A stretch of 64,000 bases of DNA from Rhizobium etli CFN 42 (GCF_000092045.1 NC_007761.1:1987001-2051000); one strand, 5' to 3'. Counted from the first letter of the stretch, positions 19,804 to 32,131 are shown. Notes: generated by a model not told the origin, from the sequence alone. Made by a program: numbers and translations.

Positions 19804-20969
19804 ACGGGGTGCCGCTGAAGATCGCCGTCATCGCCGGGGAAGTGTCGGGCGATCTGCTCGGCGCCGATCTCATCGCGGCGCTGAAGCGGATTTACAGCGG
19901 ACCGGTGGAGCTTGTCGGCGTTGGCGGCGAGGGGCTGCAGGCGGAAGGATTGAAATCCCTGTTCGATTTTTCCGAGCTGTCCATCATGGGGATCACCCAG
20001 GTGCTGAGCCGGCTGCCAAGGCTGTTTGGGCTTATCCGCCGAACCACGGCTGAGATCGTCGCCGCAAAGCCGGATATCCTTGTCATAATCGACAGTCCCG
20101 ATTTCACCCATCGCGTCGCCAAGCGTGTGCGCACCGCGTTGCCCGATCTGCCGGTCGTCAATTACGTCTGTCCGAGCGTCTGGGCCTGGAAGGAATATCG
20201 CGCCACGCGCATGCTCGGCTACGTCGATCACGTGCTTGCCGTCCTGCCCTTCGAACCGGCAGCCATGCAGCGCCTCAATGGGCCGGCGACAACCTATGTC
20301 GGGCATCGTCTGGTCGCCGATCCCGCGCTGCTGGAGACACGTCGCCTGCGTCTGGGAAGGCAGCCAGGCAATGGCCCGATCCTGCTTCTTCCCGGCTCAC
20401 GCTCCTCCGAAATCCGGAAGCTTCTGCCTTACTTCGAGGTCGCCACGAATGAACTCGTCGCCCGCAACGGGTCGATGCGCTTCATTCTGCCGACGGTGAC
20501 GCACAGGCAAGCGCTTGTCCGCGAAATGACGGCGGGGTGGGCGGTAAAGCCGGAGATCGTCGTTGGCACGCAAGCAAAATGGAAAGCCTTTGCCGAGGCC
20601 GATGCAGCCATGGCGGCGTCCGGAACCGTTATTCTCGAACTCGCGCTTGCCGACGTTCCCGTCGTCTCTGCCTACAAGGTCGACTGGATCATGCGCATGC
20701 TAACATCGGGCATCAAGACCTGGACCGGCGCGCTGCCGAACCTGATCGCCGATTACCCGGTCGTGCCGGAATATCTGAACGATGTCGTTCGAGGCGCAAG
20801 CCTTGCACGTTGGATGGAGAGGCTGTCGGCCGACACCTATCAGCTGAAGGCGATGAAGGAAGGCTACGAGCTCATCTGGCAGCGCATGCAGACGGAAAAG
20901 CCGCCTGGCGAACATGCCGCCGAAATCCTTCTCGACGTTTTGAAAAAGAAAAAACCCGGCCATTCCTGA
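19800..20969 (+). CDS. lpxB: Lipid-A-disaccharide synthase
   Basis: A 389-residue GT19 glycosyltransferase joining UDP-diacylglucosamine and lipid X. I chose ATG 19800 in the lpxI stop; a longer frame from 19761 lies inside lpxI. The family features IAGEVSGDLLGADLI at the N-terminus, YVCPSVWAWKEYRA in the middle, and LLLPGSRSSEIRKLLP are all present. The terminator stem overlaps the last codons of this gene. The order bamA-lpxD-fabZ-lpxA-lpxI-lpxB ends here. Confidence 0.97.
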   Translation: MNGVPLKIAVIAGEVSGDLLGADLIAALKRIYSGPVELVGVGGEGLQAEGLKSLFDFSELSIMGITQVLSRLPRLFGLIRRTTAEIVAAKPDILVIIDSPDFTHRVAKRVRTALPDLPVVNYVCPSVWAWKEYRATRMLGYVDHVLAVLPFEPAAMQRLNGPATTYVGHRLVADPALLETRRLRLGRQPGNGPILLLPGSRSSEIRKLLPYFEVATNELVARNGSMRFILPTVTHRQALVREMTAGWAVKPEIVVGTQAKWKAFAEADAAMAASGTVILELALADVPVVSAYKVDWIMRMLTSGIKTWTGALPNLIADYPVVPEYLNDVVRGASLARWMERLSADTYQLKAMKEGYELIWQRMQTEKPPGEHAAEILLDVLKKKKPGHS

Positions 20970-20982
20970 CCGGGTTTATTTT
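20952..20982. terminator. Bidirectional terminator between lpxB and gltA
   Basis: Arms aaacccgg (20952-20959) and ccgggttt (20970-20977) enclose a 10-nt loop. Forward, the stem is followed by attttg, a modest T-run. Reverse, it is followed by about ten mostly T residues (the complement of gaaaaagaaaaaa), a strong signal for gltA. The left arm and the loop lie inside the lpxB coding sequence and its stop codon. Confidence 0.85.
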
Positions 20983-20996
20983 GAGCTCTGAAGCGA

Positions 20997-22286
20997 TCAG
21001 CGCTTGGAAACCGGGATGTAGTCGCGCTTGGGTTCGCCGACATAGAGCTGGCGCGGACGGCCGATGCGCTGTTCCGGATCCTCGATCATCTCGTTCCACT
21101 GGGCGATCCAGCCGACGGTGCGGGCAAGCGCGAAGAGCACGGTGAACATGGTCGTGGGGAAGCCCAGCGCCTTCAGCGTGATACCGGAATAGAAGTCGAT
21201 ATTCGGATAGAGCTTCTTCTCGATGAAATATTCGTCGGTGAGCGCGATGCGCTCCAGCTCCATCGCCACTTCCAGCAGCGGATCGTCCTTGATGCCGAGT
21301 TCGCCGAGCACTTCATGCGTCGTCTTCTGCATGATCTTGGCGCGCGGATCGTAGTTCTTATAGACGCGGTGACCGAAGCCCATCAGGCGGAACGGATCGT
21401 TCTTGTCCTTGGCGCGGGCGATATATTCCGGAATGTGGTCGACCGTGCCGATCTCGTTCAGCATGTTGAGCGCTGCTTCGTTGGCGCCGCCATGGGCGGG
21501 GCCCCAGAGGCAGGCGATGCCGGCGGCGATGCAGGCGAACGGATTGGCGCCCGACGAACCGGCGAGGCGCACGGTCGAGGTCGAAGCGTTCTGCTCGTGA
21601 TCGGCATGCAGGATGAAGATGCGGTCCATGGCGCGGGCAAGCACCGGATTGACTACATATTCCTCGCAGGGGACGGCAAAGCACATGCGCAGGAAGTTCG
21701 AGGCGTAGTCGAGGTCGTTCTTCGGGTAAACGAAGGGCTGGCCGATATGATACTTGTAGGCCATGGCGGCCAGCGTCGGCATCTTGGCGATCATGCGCAG
21801 GCTGGCGACCATGCGCTGGTGCGGATCGGTGATGTCTGTGGAGTCGTGATAAAAGGCCGACAGCGCGCCGACACAGCCACACATGACAGCCATCGGATGC
21901 GCATCGCGGCGGAAGCCGGTGAAGAAGCGGCTCATCTGCTCGTGCACCATGGTGTGATGCGTGACGCGATAGTCGAAGTCCTTCTTCTGCGCGGCCGTCG
22001 GCAGTTCGCCGTAAAGCAGGAGGTAGCAGACCTCAAGGAAATCGCCATGTTCGGCGAGCTGCTCGATCGGATAACCGCGGTGCAGCAGCACACCTTCGTC
22101 GCCGTCGATATAGGTGATTTTCGATTCACAGGATGCGGTCGAAGTGAAGCCCGGATCGTAGGTGAAGGAGGCGGTGTTCTTGTAGAGAGCACCGATATCG
22201 ATGACGCTCGGGCCGATCGTGCCGCTTTTGACGGCGAGGTCGACCGATTTGTCACCGATTTTTATTGTTGCGCTTTGATCCGTCAT
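20997..22286 (-). CDS. gltA: Citrate synthase (type II)
   Basis: A 429-residue citrate synthase, the entry of acetyl-CoA into the TCA cycle. I chose the ATG at 22286, which has GGAGG eight bases upstream; an earlier in-frame ATG at 22316 lacks one. The signatures [15 protein letters not shown] and [15 protein letters not shown] carry the catalytic His residues, and the Asp lies in the C-terminal part. The N-terminal zinc-free type II domain is complete. Convergent with lpxB. Confidence 0.97.
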   Translation of the reverse strand: MTDQSATIKIGDKSVDLAVKSGTIGPSVIDIGALYKNTASFTYDPGFTSTASCESKITYIDGDEGVLLHRGYPIEQLAEHGDFLEVCYLLLYGELPTAAQKKDFDYRVTHHTMVHEQMSRFFTGFRRDAHPMAVMCGCVGALSAFYHDSTDITDPHQRMVASLRMIAKMPTLAAMAYKYHIGQPFVYPKNDLDYASNFLRMCFAVPCEEYVVNPVLARAMDRIFILHADHEQNASTSTVRLAGSSGANPFACIAAGIACLWGPAHGGANEAALNMLNEIGTVDHIPEYIARAKDKNDPFRLMGFGHRVYKNYDPRAKIMQKTTHEVLGELGIKDDPLLEVAMELERIALTDEYFIEKKLYPNIDFYSGITLKALGFPTTMFTVLFALARTVGWIAQWNEMIEDPEQRIGRPRQLYVGEPKRDYIPVSKR

Positions 22287-22575
22287 GCTGATCCTCCGAA
22301 ATGTCGGTGGCGCCACAAAAGCGCCATAGGGGTTAAGCGTCCTTTGCGATAGCTATATGATCGCGAGGCTAATGCCAAGTTACCGTGACGCCATTTTGTG
22401 CATTGCGGCATCACCTTTTAGGCACTGCAGCGATGAGCCGCACGCATAGCGGAAGCCGATGATTCGACTGGTCTTTTGCCGCTCGCGATTTTCCCTCATA
22501 TTTCAAGCGATTATTCTTGCCGGATTTACTCGAAGGTTGCATTCTGGGGCATGGCGGGGTGATCTTGGGCGGCGC

Positions 22576-25005
22576 ATGCAGGAAACAACGACAGCCGAAT
22601 TGCGGCCGCAAGCGGGCGTCGGCCTTGCCGATCCCGCGCCTTCTCTTGCGCCTGCAGCGGGGAAGCGGCTGGTAACGACGCAGTCCTCGGTCCATTTGCG
22701 ACACCGGCTAACGTCCGCCATCTTACAAGTATCGCGTGCCGGCGCCCGAATGCTGAGCGAGGAGGTGGACTATGGCCGCCTGCTCTTGTTCTCGCCGGTT
22801 CTCCTCGGCGCCGGCTCGGCCCTTTGGTTTCTGGCGGCGACCGATATCCCGGTCGGCCCATTGCTGCTCGGCCTGTCGGCGTTGACGGTTGCGGTCCTCG
22901 TCGCCTGCAGCGGCCGGCCGGTTTTGCAGATAACGCTTCTGGCGCTTGCGCTTGTAGTAAGCGGCATGCTCTGCTCGCAGTTCGAGAGTTGGCGGGCGTC
23001 GACTGTCATACTCGATTCATCGGTGACGACGACGGTGACCGGCCGCGTCGAGCGGCGTGAAGGCGACGACCGCGGGCGGTGGCGCTATATTCTTGCCGTC
23101 GCCGGCACTGCGGAGCCGGAGGTTAAGCGGCCGCCGAGGCGTATAACCGTGATCGCCCGCGGCGCCGATGCGCCTTTCGAGATCGGTGACATCATCACCG
23201 GCAGGGCACGGCTGACACCGCCGGCGGGCCCGGCGCTGCCCGCGCTTAACGATTTTTCCTTCGGTGCCTATTTCGATGGCATTGGTGCGAACGGCTTCTT
23301 CTACGGCGCGCCGACGAAGCTCGATCCGCAGGTGGAGCCGCCGGGGGCGAGATGGACTTCCGATGCTCTGCTCGAACGGCTCTATCGGCTACGCAGCGGC
23401 ATCGGCGATCGCATACGCTCGATCCTGCCCGGCGACACGGGCGCTTTTGCCGCCGCTCTCGTGACGGACGAGCGGCGCGCCATTTCAAATGAGACGACAG
23501 AGGCGCTGCGTCAGTCGGGCCTTGCCCACATCATCGCTATATCAGGTCTCAACATGGCACTGTCGGCCGGCATCTTCTTCGTCGGCTTCCGGATGCTGCT
23601 CAGCCTCTTTCCCGGCGTCGCCCAGGCACATCCGACCAAGAAGTTCGCCGCCGCCGGCGCGCTCATCGCCGTCTCGGCCTATTTCCTAATCTCGGGTTTC
23701 GCCGTCTCGGCAGAACGCGCCTTCATCATGATGGCCATCATGCTGGTTGCCGTCTTCTTCGACCGGCCGTCGATCAGTCTGCGCAATGTCGCTCTTTCCG
23801 CCCTTGTTATCATCGCAATTTCGCCCTCCGAAGTCCTGGGCCCGAGCTTTCAAATGTCCTTTGCCGCGACCTTGGCACTGGTATCGGTTTATCAGCTGTG
23901 GAAGGACCGGCCCGTTCGCCAAAACGCCTTGCTGAAAATGCCGGCCCTGCGCCCAGTTGTTGCCGTCGTGCGTTTCTTCGGCGGCGTTTTCCTGACCTCG
24001 CTCATCGGGGGCTTTTCGACGGCGCTGTTTTCGATCGAGCATTTTCATCGGCTGACGGCCTATGGGCTCCCCGCAAACCTCGCAACCATGCCGATCATCT
24101 CCTTCATAGTCATGCCGGCCGGGCTGTTAGCGATGCTGCTCATGCCTTTCGGCCTGGATACCTTACCCTGGAAGGTGGTCGGATTCGGCCTCGATCTGGT
24201 GATCGCGGTGGCAAAGACGATATCCGGCTGGGGCGGGAATATCGACATCGGTCGTTTGCCCGGCTGGTACTTCTCGGTGGCCGTGGCAGGTTTCCTGCTG
24301 ATGAGCCTACTGCGGACGCGCCTGCGCCACGTGGGGACCGCCCTTATCGCCGTCTCGACGGTTACCGTCTTGGTTCTACCGGCATCCCGGCCACCCCATC
24401 TGGTGATTTCGGAAGATGGCGCTCTCGTCGCAGTCGTCGCCACGGCCGCGCTCGCCTCCAACCGTGAAAGGCCATCGGACTTCATCTTCAGCCAGTGGCA
24501 GAGAGCGCTGGTTCTGCCGACGCACCATCCGCCGAAAATGTTGGATGGTCCTGCAGTCCCGGAGGAAAAAGACAGGCGCCTCAGGCTTTCCCGCGAGCAG
24601 CAGAACGAAGCGAGGATCGCCATCCGGACGGCCGCAGCGGAGGGTGAGGCGGAGCGTTTTTCCTGCGTAAAGAAAGCCTGGTGCACAGCGAGGCTTGCAA
24701 ATGGTCACGTCGTCACCGTCATCGAGAATGCCGCCTATCTCGGCCCGGCCTGCGATGCCGGCGATATCGTCGTGACGTCGGTGCGCCTGCGCTTCGCCAG
24801 CTGCCGCTCGGGTGCGGCGCTGTTTACCGGCGAGACGCTGCGCAGGACCGGTTCGCTCGAATTGCGTTTCGCCGACAGTGGCCTGGAGGTCACCACCGCC
24901 TTCGATGCTTTGTCGCGACCATGGAAGCGCCATCGCGCCTATGATTGGCGCAACGACCGTTTCATCGATTCCGGCCCGTCCAGCGTCAGTGATAGCGGCG
25001 GATGA
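22576..25005 (+). CDS. comEC: ComEC/Rec2 family membrane competence protein
   Basis: A multi-pass membrane protein related to the DNA-uptake channel ComEC/Rec2. From ATG 22576 it has 809 residues; an earlier ATG at 22459 would add 39, but those codons look like promoter DNA. A DUF4131 domain spans about residues 60-240. The Competence domain follows with the hallmark [16 protein letters not shown], then many hydrophobic helices to about residue 610. The C-terminal 200 residues show no HxHxDH metallo-beta-lactamase motif, so that nuclease-like domain seems absent or degenerate. The gene overlaps the convergent lexA by 20 bp. Natural competence itself is not implied. Confidence 0.88.
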   Translation: MQETTTAELRPQAGVGLADPAPSLAPAAGKRLVTTQSSVHLRHRLTSAILQVSRAGARMLSEEVDYGRLLLFSPVLLGAGSALWFLAATDIPVGPLLLGLSALTVAVLVACSGRPVLQITLLALALVVSGMLCSQFESWRASTVILDSSVTTTVTGRVERREGDDRGRWRYILAVAGTAEPEVKRPPRRITVIARGADAPFEIGDIITGRARLTPPAGPALPALNDFSFGAYFDGIGANGFFYGAPTKLDPQVEPPGARWTSDALLERLYRLRSGIGDRIRSILPGDTGAFAAALVTDERRAISNETTEALRQSGLAHIIAISGLNMALSAGIFFVGFRMLLSLFPGVAQAHPTKKFAAAGALIAVSAYFLISGFAVSAERAFIMMAIMLVAVFFDRPSISLRNVALSALVIIAISPSEVLGPSFQMSFAATLALVSVYQLWKDRPVRQNALLKMPALRPVVAVVRFFGGVFLTSLIGGFSTALFSIEHFHRLTAYGLPANLATMPIISFIVMPAGLLAMLLMPFGLDTLPWKVVGFGLDLVIAVAKTISGWGGNIDIGRLPGWYFSVAVAGFLLMSLLRTRLRHVGTALIAVSTVTVLVLPASRPPHLVISEDGALVAVVATAALASNRERPSDFIFSQWQRALVLPTHHPPKMLDGPAVPEEKDRRLRLSREQQNEARIAIRTAAAEGEAERFSCVKKAWCTARLANGHVVTVIENAAYLGPACDAGDIVVTSVRLRFASCRSGAALFTGETLRRTGSLELRFADSGLEVTTAFDALSRPWKRHRAYDWRNDRFIDSGPSSVSDSGG

Positions 25006-25705
25006 GGCCGACGAGCTTACCCTGCACCTTGACGCGGTCGGGCCCGAAAATGCGGGTCTCGTAGGCCGGATTGGCGGCCTCGAGCGCGATCGAGGCACCC
25101 TTGCGGCGGAAACGCTTCAGCGTTGCTTCCTCGTCATCGACGAGGGCAACGACGATATCGCCGGGACTGGCGGTGCTGCCGTTGCGGATGATCACGGTGT
25201 CGCCGTCGAAGATGCCTGCGTCGATCATCGAATCGCCCTTGACCTCCAGCGCATAGTGCTCACCGGAGCCAAGCATATCTGCGGGAACGACGATGTCGTG
25301 CGTGTTGTTCTGGATCGCCGAGATCGGAACGCCGGCGGCGATACGTCCCATGACCGGCACGGAGATGGAGTTGCCATTGTCGGCGACCGGCTTTGGCGCA
25401 GCGGGGGCGGCGACCGGCTGGGGCTTGCCAAGGCTGCCCTCGATGACGCTCGGCGAAAAACCGCGACGCGGTTGAAGGCTGGGATTATAGGCCTCCGGAA
25501 GCTTGATCACCTCGAGCGCCCGGGCGCGGTTCGGTAGGCGGCGAATGAAGCCGCGTTCCTCCAGCGCCGTGATCAGCCGGTGGATTCCGGATTTCGAGGC
25601 TAGATCCAGGGCGTCCTTCATTTCGTCGAAAGAAGGAGGAACGCCGGATTCTTTCATGCGCTCATGGATGAAAAGGAGAAGCTCCTGTTGTTTGCGCGTG
25701 AGCAT
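24986..25705 (-). CDS. lexA: SOS repressor LexA
   Basis: A 239-residue self-cleaving repressor. I start at ATG 25705 ([10 protein letters not shown]), the normal family start, rather than the longer frame from 25759. The winged helix-turn-helix is at residues 1-65. The cleavage bond is Ala124-Gly125 in RIAAGVP. The catalytic dyad is Ser159 in VKGDSM and Lys197 in EEATLKRF. The linker (about 75-115) is longer than in E. coli LexA, as usual in alphaproteobacteria. A perfect GTTC-N7-GTTC operator lies 48 bp upstream, so it is autoregulated. Its 3' end overlaps comEC by 20 bp. Confidence 0.97.
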   Translation of the reverse strand: MLTRKQQELLLFIHERMKESGVPPSFDEMKDALDLASKSGIHRLITALEERGFIRRLPNRARALEVIKLPEAYNPSLQPRRGFSPSVIEGSLGKPQPVAAPAAPKPVADNGNSISVPVMGRIAAGVPISAIQNNTHDIVVPADMLGSGEHYALEVKGDSMIDAGIFDGDTVIIRNGSTASPGDIVVALVDDEEATLKRFRRKGASIALEAANPAYETRIFGPDRVKVQGKLVGLIRRYH

Positions 25706-25752
25706 CGACGTCAGACCCCGTGATTGAAACAAATCCAGAACAGACACTATCT

Positions 25753-25767
25753 GTTCCATATGTGTTC
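25753..25767. promoter_or_regulatory. SOS box (LexA operator)
   Basis: The sequence gttccatatgtgttc is a perfect match to the alphaproteobacterial LexA direct-repeat operator GTTC-N7-GTTC. It stands 48 bp upstream of the lexA start codon. An overlapping inverted repeat, gaacaga (25738-25744) and tctgttc (25750-25756), shares the first GTTC. Confidence 0.92.
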
Positions 25768-25901
25768 CGCAAGTAGCTAAATTTCCGTAAAACTTCGCGC
25801 CAACTCGTCGAGATTCTTATTTTCATTGGCCGGATTGGCACACACGTCTTGCATTGAGGGGAGTGCTGTCGCACATCTCTTGGCGTGTCAGGAGGGATAT
25901 C

Positions 25902-26798
25902 ATGATCGCACATTCCGCTAAGCCGCATCCGCTGGATCACGTGGTACTTCCGGTCGTCGATATCGAGCTGGCGCGCGAAAGGCTCGGCAAACTCGGCTTC
26001 ACCGTCGCCGCCGATGCGCGTCATCCCTTCGGAACGGAGAATGCCTGCGTCTTCTTCGCAGACAAGACGTATATCGAGCCGCTTGGTGTGGCGAGCGTCG
26101 AGGAGAGCGAGGCAGCGGCCCGCCAGGGCAACGTCTTCATCGCCCGCAATCGCGCCTTCCGCTTCCGCTGCGGCGAGGAGGGACTTTCGGCGCTGGCCTT
26201 TCTCACCGAGGATGCCGGCCTGGATCATCGGCGATTCGTCGGCAACGGAGCGAGTGCCGGCGAGATGTTGCAGTTCAGCCGGCCGCTGCGGATGCCCGAC
26301 GGTTCGGAAAGCGTCGGCAGCTTCAAACTGGCCTTTTCAGGCGATCTGCGCGCTCCCGACTTCTTTCTCTTTACCTGTCAGCGCATCAATGCCTTCCCCG
26401 CCGATCGCGGCACGCTGGAGACACATGCCAATGGCGTGACCGGCATTGCCGAAATCGCGGTTTGTACGCCGGACCCGGCGGCATTTGCCGCCTTCGTTGG
26501 TCTTGCGGTCGGGCAAACGGCGGTGGAGAAAACCGGTTTCGGCATCAAGATCGCCGCCTCGAATGCCAAGATCAGCCTGATGACACCGGAAGGGCTGGAG
26601 GCTTATTTCGAGCTTGTCGTTTCCGCCGCCGATCGTGGCCTGCGCGGTCAGGCAATCCTTTTCAGCGTCGCCGATCTTGCCGTGACAGAAGCGCATTTGG
26701 CTGCTAACGGGGTGACATACACACGCAAGAACAACCGCATTCTGGTGAAGCCCACGCCCGGGCAGGGCGTGCTTTTTGCCTTCGAGGAACCACGATGA
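25902..26798 (+). CDS. VOC family protein (glyoxalase-like domain)
   Basis: A 298-residue protein of the vicinal-oxygen-chelate superfamily. I start at ATG 25902, which has ggaggga just upstream; an earlier frame from 25854 has no such site. The N-terminal [17 protein letters not shown] and [19 protein letters not shown] are typical of a glyoxalase-like module, and a second, weaker module starts near residue 185 ([18 protein letters not shown]). No substrate can be assigned. Its stop overlaps the kdsA start by 4 bp, so it is translated together with kdsA; whether it works in the same pathway is unknown. Confidence 0.85.
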   Translation: MIAHSAKPHPLDHVVLPVVDIELARERLGKLGFTVAADARHPFGTENACVFFADKTYIEPLGVASVEESEAAARQGNVFIARNRAFRFRCGEEGLSALAFLTEDAGLDHRRFVGNGASAGEMLQFSRPLRMPDGSESVGSFKLAFSGDLRAPDFFLFTCQRINAFPADRGTLETHANGVTGIAEIAVCTPDPAAFAAFVGLAVGQTAVEKTGFGIKIAASNAKISLMTPEGLEAYFELVVSAADRGLRGQAILFSVADLAVTEAHLAANGVTYTRKNNRILVKPTPGQGVLFAFEEPR

Positions 26799-27640
26799 GC
26801 ACTGATACCAATTCCGAGGTCAAGATTGGCGAAGGCGAAGGCCAGGTCACCTTTTCCAATGCAGGCCGCCTGTCGTTGATCGCCGGCCCCTGCCAGATGG
26901 AGAGCCGCGATCACGCCTTCATGGTCGCCGGCACACTGAAGGAGCTCTGCGCAAAGCTCGGCGTCGGCCTCGTTTATAAGAGTTCATTCGACAAGGCGAA
27001 CCGCACCTCGCTCTCGGCCGAGCGCGGCATCGGGCTTGAAAAGGGCATGGAGGTCTTCGCCGACCTGAAGAAGGAATTCGGCTTTCCCGTCCTGACCGAC
27101 GTCCACACCGCCGAGCAATGCGCCGAGGTGGCGGAGGTGATCGACGTTCTGCAGATCCCCGCCTTCCTCTGCCGCCAGACCGATCTTCTGATCGCCGCCG
27201 CCCGCACCGGCCGCGTCGTCAACGTCAAGAAAGGCCAGTTCCTCGCCCCCTGGGATATGAAGAACGTCCTGAAGAAGCTTAATGCCAGCGGCAATCCGAA
27301 CGTGCTGCTGTGCGAGCGCGGCGCCTCCTTCGGCTACAATACGCTGGTTTCCGACATGCGCTCGCTGCCGATCATGACGGCGATGGGCGCGCCCGTCATT
27401 TTCGATGCGACCCACTCCGTCGCCCAGCCAGGCGGGCAGGGCGAATCCTCGGGCGGTCAGCGCGAATTCGTCGAGACGCTGGCACGCGCAGCAGTGGCGA
27501 CTGGTATTGCCGGCGTCTTCCTCGAAACACACCAGGACCCTGACAACGCACCGTCCGACGGCCCGAACATGGTCTATCTCAAGGACATGCCGCGGCTGCT
27601 TGAGAAATTGCTTGCGTTTGATGCGGTCGCCAAGGCCTGA
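26795..27640 (+). CDS. kdsA: 3-deoxy-8-phosphooctulonate (KDO-8-P) synthase
   Basis: A 281-residue class I aldolase-fold enzyme that condenses PEP with arabinose 5-phosphate, giving the KDO sugar of the LPS core. Motifs include [15 protein letters not shown], the [12 protein letters not shown] segment, [16 protein letters not shown] and [18 protein letters not shown]. The full length is typical. It overlaps the VOC gene and lies 141 bp before eno, an arrangement that also supplies PEP-related metabolism in one neighbourhood. Confidence 0.97.
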   Translation: MSTDTNSEVKIGEGEGQVTFSNAGRLSLIAGPCQMESRDHAFMVAGTLKELCAKLGVGLVYKSSFDKANRTSLSAERGIGLEKGMEVFADLKKEFGFPVLTDVHTAEQCAEVAEVIDVLQIPAFLCRQTDLLIAAARTGRVVNVKKGQFLAPWDMKNVLKKLNASGNPNVLLCERGASFGYNTLVSDMRSLPIMTAMGAPVIFDATHSVAQPGGQGESSGGQREFVETLARAAVATGIAGVFLETHQDPDNAPSDGPNMVYLKDMPRLLEKLLAFDAVAKA

Positions 27641-27757
27641 CCTTCAACAGGATGACATGATCGTGGTCTAGGCCACTTGGGAACGCCGATTCGAAGGCTG
27701 ATAATTGCGGCATTGTAATTTACACGCCTTCGATTATGACAGGCTTCGAACGTTTGA

Positions 27758-29056
<1,299 letters not shown>

Positions 29057-29078
29057 TCGGATCTGAATTCAACGGCTT

Positions 29079-29108
29079 AACCCGCGCCCTCCCGGCGCGG
29101 GTTTTTTA
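29079..29108 (+). terminator. Rho-independent terminator after eno
   Basis: Ten-bp arms aacccgcgcc (29079-29088) and ggcgcgggtt (29094-29103) with a 5-nt loop run into six T residues. Confidence 0.93.
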
Positions 29109-29192
29109 TTGCTTGATTTTTACGGTCAACGAACGGTTAATCTCTGCGCATTATACTGAACGAATTGGTAATGCGTTCAAGAGCATACGTGT

Positions 29193-29513
29193 ATGTGGAC
29201 AAAGCATCATAAGAAGAGAAAGCTCGGCCGCTTCGTCATTCCAGCCATGACGGTCGCCTTCCTCTCCTATTTCGGTTATCATTGCATTCACGGTGATTAC
29301 GGCCTGCGGGCGACGGAGACGTTCGAGCACCAGCGCGTCGCGCGTGAAAAAGAACTTGCGATCTTGAAGGCGAAGCGCGAACATCTGGAAAATCAGGTCG
29401 CGCTCCTCAGTGATGGCTCGCTCGACAAGGATATGCTGGACGAAAAAGCGCGCTATCAGCTGAATATGTCGCGCGCCGACGAGATCGTCATATTCAACCA
29501 TTATTCCAATTAA
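29193..29513 (+). CDS. ftsB: Septum formation initiator family protein (FtsB/DivIC-like)
   Basis: A 106-residue bitopic membrane protein of the FtsB/DivIC family, part of the FtsQLB divisome complex. A short basic cytoplasmic N-terminus (KHHKKRKLGR) leads into one membrane helix (about 13-33), then a coiled coil from about 43 to 75 (EKELAILKAKREHLENQVA). Location downstream of eno is conserved in proteobacteria. A terminator overlaps the stop codon. The gene symbol is by family and synteny. Confidence 0.88.
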   Translation: MWTKHHKKRKLGRFVIPAMTVAFLSYFGYHCIHGDYGLRATETFEHQRVAREKELAILKAKREHLENQVALLSDGSLDKDMLDEKARYQLNMSRADEIVIFNHYSN

Positions 29514-29540
29514 CCTGAATTCGGTTAATTGGGATTTTTT
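29504..29540 (+). terminator. Terminator overlapping the ftsB stop codon
   Basis: A perfect 10-bp inverted repeat, ccaattaacc (29506-29515) and ggttaattgg (29523-29532), with a 7-nt loop is followed by six T residues (29535-29540). The TAA stop of ftsB lies in the left arm. Confidence 0.85.
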
Positions 29541-29658
29541 AAGTATTTCCAATGGTTTAGTGACGAATACGAGCCATGCAATTATGGCATTGCTGTGGTC
29601 ATATTTCTTCCCTATGGTACGCGCCATCGAGAAACGACAAACCCATAGGGAGGGTTGA

Positions 29659-30705
29659 ATGGCGCCGCGAAAGACCGCGACCGTTTCCAGCCGCAAAACT
29701 GCAGCAAAACCAGCAGCCAAAGCATCGAATGGAGGCCCGGTAGCCGACTTCGATCGGGATGAGGAACTCAAGGCCTATCGCGAGATGCTACTGATCCGCC
29801 GCTTCGAGGAGAAGGCCGGCCAGCTCTACGGCATGGGCTTTATCGGCGGCTTTTGCCATCTCTATATCGGTCAGGAAGCTGTCGTCGTCGGCATGCAGAT
29901 GGCGCAGAAGGAGGGCGATCAGGTCATCACCGCCTATCGTGACCACGGCCACATGCTGGCAACCGGCATGGAAGCGCGCGGCGTCATGGCGGAACTGACC
30001 GGGCGCCGCAGCGGCTATTCCCACGGGAAGGGCGGCTCGATGCACATGTTCTCGAAAGAAAAGCACTTCTATGGCGGTCACGGCATTGTCGGCGCCCAGG
30101 TTTCGCTCGGAACCGGTCTCGCCTTTGCCAACCATTACCGTGGCAACGGCAATGTCGCAATCGCCTATTTCGGCGACGGCGCCGCCAACCAGGGCCAGGT
30201 CTACGAGAGCTTCAACATGGCGGCTCTCTGGAAGCTGCCGATCGTCTATATCGTCGAGAACAACCGCTACGCCATGGGCACGTCGACCGCCCGCGCCACC
30301 GCGCAGTCGAACTACTCGTTGCGCGGCTCCGGCTTCGGCATCCCCGGCATCCAGGTCGACGGCATGGACGTGCGCGCCGTCAAGGCGGCGGCCGACGAGG
30401 CGCTCGAACATTGCCGCTCCGGCAAGGGGCCGATCATCCTCGAAATGCTGACCTATCGTTACCGCGGCCACTCCATGTCGGACCCGGCGAAGTACCGCAC
30501 GAAGGAAGAAGTGCAGAAGATGCGCTCCGAGCAGGATCCGATCGAGCAGGTCAAGGCACGCCTTATCGAAAAGGGCTGGGCGTCCGAAGATGATCTGAAG
30601 GCAATCGACAAGGATGTCCGCGACATTGTCGCCGACAGCGCCGATTTCGCCCAGGCCGATCCGGAGCCGGATGCATCCGAGCTCTACACCGACATTCTGC
30701 TCTAA
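29659..30705 (+). CDS. pdhA: Pyruvate dehydrogenase E1 component, alpha subunit
   Basis: A 348-residue E1-alpha that, with E1-beta, decarboxylates pyruvate using thiamine diphosphate. The TPP-binding motif begins at [15 protein letters not shown] (GDG) and ends with [11 protein letters not shown] (NN). The phosphorylation-loop equivalent [14 protein letters not shown] is present. A basic Ala/Lys-rich N-terminal tail of about 30 residues ([20 protein letters not shown]) precedes the domain. The ribosome-binding site is agggaggg. It starts the operon pdhA-pdhB-pdhC. Confidence 0.98.
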   Translation: MAPRKTATVSSRKTAAKPAAKASNGGPVADFDRDEELKAYREMLLIRRFEEKAGQLYGMGFIGGFCHLYIGQEAVVVGMQMAQKEGDQVITAYRDHGHMLATGMEARGVMAELTGRRSGYSHGKGGSMHMFSKEKHFYGGHGIVGAQVSLGTGLAFANHYRGNGNVAIAYFGDGAANQGQVYESFNMAALWKLPIVYIVENNRYAMGTSTARATAQSNYSLRGSGFGIPGIQVDGMDVRAVKAAADEALEHCRSGKGPIILEMLTYRYRGHSMSDPAKYRTKEEVQKMRSEQDPIEQVKARLIEKGWASEDDLKAIDKDVRDIVADSADFAQADPEPDASELYTDILL

Positions 30706-30721
30706 TTCGGGGAGGGAACCC

Positions 30722-32116
30722 ATGCCTATCGATATCCTCATGCCCGCCCTTTCTCCGACGATGGAAGAAGGCACGCTGTCCAAATGGCTGAAGCAGGAAG
30801 GTGACAAGGTCACCTCTGGCGACATCATTGCCGAAATCGAGACCGACAAGGCGACGATGGAAGTCGAAGCCGTCGACGAAGGCGTCATCGGCAAGCTGCT
30901 CGTCGACGCCGGCACCGAAGGTGTCAAGGTCAACACCAAGATCGCCGTGCTGCTGCAGGATGGCGAATCGGCGGACGCGATTTCCACTGCTCCCGCTGCT
31001 CAGCCGGCTCCCGTCGCTGCTCCGCAGGTTGCCCAGGAAGAAAAGCCAACGAATACGGGTTCGGCTGCCGCTCCCGTTCCCGCCGAGCCGAAGGCTGCCG
31101 TGCCGAACGACCCGGAAATCCCTGCCGGCACCGAAATGGTGTCGATGACCGTGCGCGAAGCGCTCCGCGACGCCATGGCCGAAGAAATGCGCGCCAGTGA
31201 TGACGTCTTCGTCATGGGCGAGGAAGTCGCCGAATATCAGGGCGCCTACAAGGTCACCCAAGGCCTGCTGCAGGAATTCGGCCCCCGCCGCGTCATCGAT
31301 ACGCCGATCACCGAACATGGTTTTGCCGGTGTCGGCGTCGGCGCCGCTATGGCCGGCCTTCGCCCGATCGTCGAATTCATGACCTTCAACTTCGCCATGC
31401 AGGCGATCGACCACATCATCAACTCGGCCGCCAAGACGCTCTACATGTCCGGCGGCCAGATGGGCGCTCCGATCGTCTTCCGCGGCCCGAACGGTGCAGC
31501 AGCTCGCGTCGGCGCCCAGCACAGCCAGGATTATGCGGCCTGGTACAGCGCCATCCCCGGCCTGAAGGTCGTCATGCCCTACACGGCATCCGACGCCAAG
31601 GGCCTGCTGAAGGCTGCAATCCGCGATCCGAACCCGGTGATCTTCCTTGAAAACGAAATTCTCTACGGCCAGCACTTCGACGTGCCGAAGCTCGATAATT
31701 TCGTCCTGCCGATCGGCAGGGCCCGCATCCATCGTTCGGGCAAGGACGCCACGGTCGTCTCCTTCGGCATCGGCATGACCTATGCGACGAAGGCGGTTGC
31801 CGAACTCGAAAAGATCGGCATCGACGTCGAACTGATCGACCTTCGCACCATCCGCCCGATGGATCTTCCGACGGTCATCGAATCGGTCAAGAAGACCGGT
31901 CGCCTAGTCACCGTCGAGGAAGGTTATCCGCAGTCTTCCGTCGGCACCGAAATCGCCACCCGCGTCATGCAGCAGGCCTTCGACTATCTCGATGCGCCGA
32001 TCCTGACGATTGCGGGCAAGGACGTGCCGATGCCTTACGCCGCCAATCTCGAAAAGCTGGCGCTTCCGAACGTCGGCGAAGTCGTCGATGCGGTGAAGGC
32101 CGTTTGCTACAAATAA
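30722..32116 (+). CDS. pdhB: Pyruvate dehydrogenase E1 component, beta subunit with N-terminal lipoyl domain
   Basis: A 464-residue E1-beta fused at its N-terminus to a lipoyl domain (about 1-80; the lipoylated Lys is in [10 protein letters not shown]). A Pro/Ala-rich linker (about 82-135) follows, then the transketolase-type Pyr domain and C-terminal transketolase domain. This fusion is typical of alphaproteobacteria and is absent from E. coli. I start at ATG 30722; the longer frame from 30614 lies inside pdhA. The lipoyl-coding DNA shares an exact 35-bp block with pdhC. Confidence 0.97.
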   Translation: MPIDILMPALSPTMEEGTLSKWLKQEGDKVTSGDIIAEIETDKATMEVEAVDEGVIGKLLVDAGTEGVKVNTKIAVLLQDGESADAISTAPAAQPAPVAAPQVAQEEKPTNTGSAAAPVPAEPKAAVPNDPEIPAGTEMVSMTVREALRDAMAEEMRASDDVFVMGEEVAEYQGAYKVTQGLLQEFGPRRVIDTPITEHGFAGVGVGAAMAGLRPIVEFMTFNFAMQAIDHIINSAAKTLYMSGGQMGAPIVFRGPNGAAARVGAQHSQDYAAWYSAIPGLKVVMPYTASDAKGLLKAAIRDPNPVIFLENEILYGQHFDVPKLDNFVLPIGRARIHRSGKDATVVSFGIGMTYATKAVAELEKIGIDVELIDLRTIRPMDLPTVIESVKKTGRLVTVEEGYPQSSVGTEIATRVMQQAFDYLDAPILTIAGKDVPMPYAANLEKLALPNVGEVVDAVKAVCYK

Positions 32117-32131
32117 GGGGAGGGTATCTCG

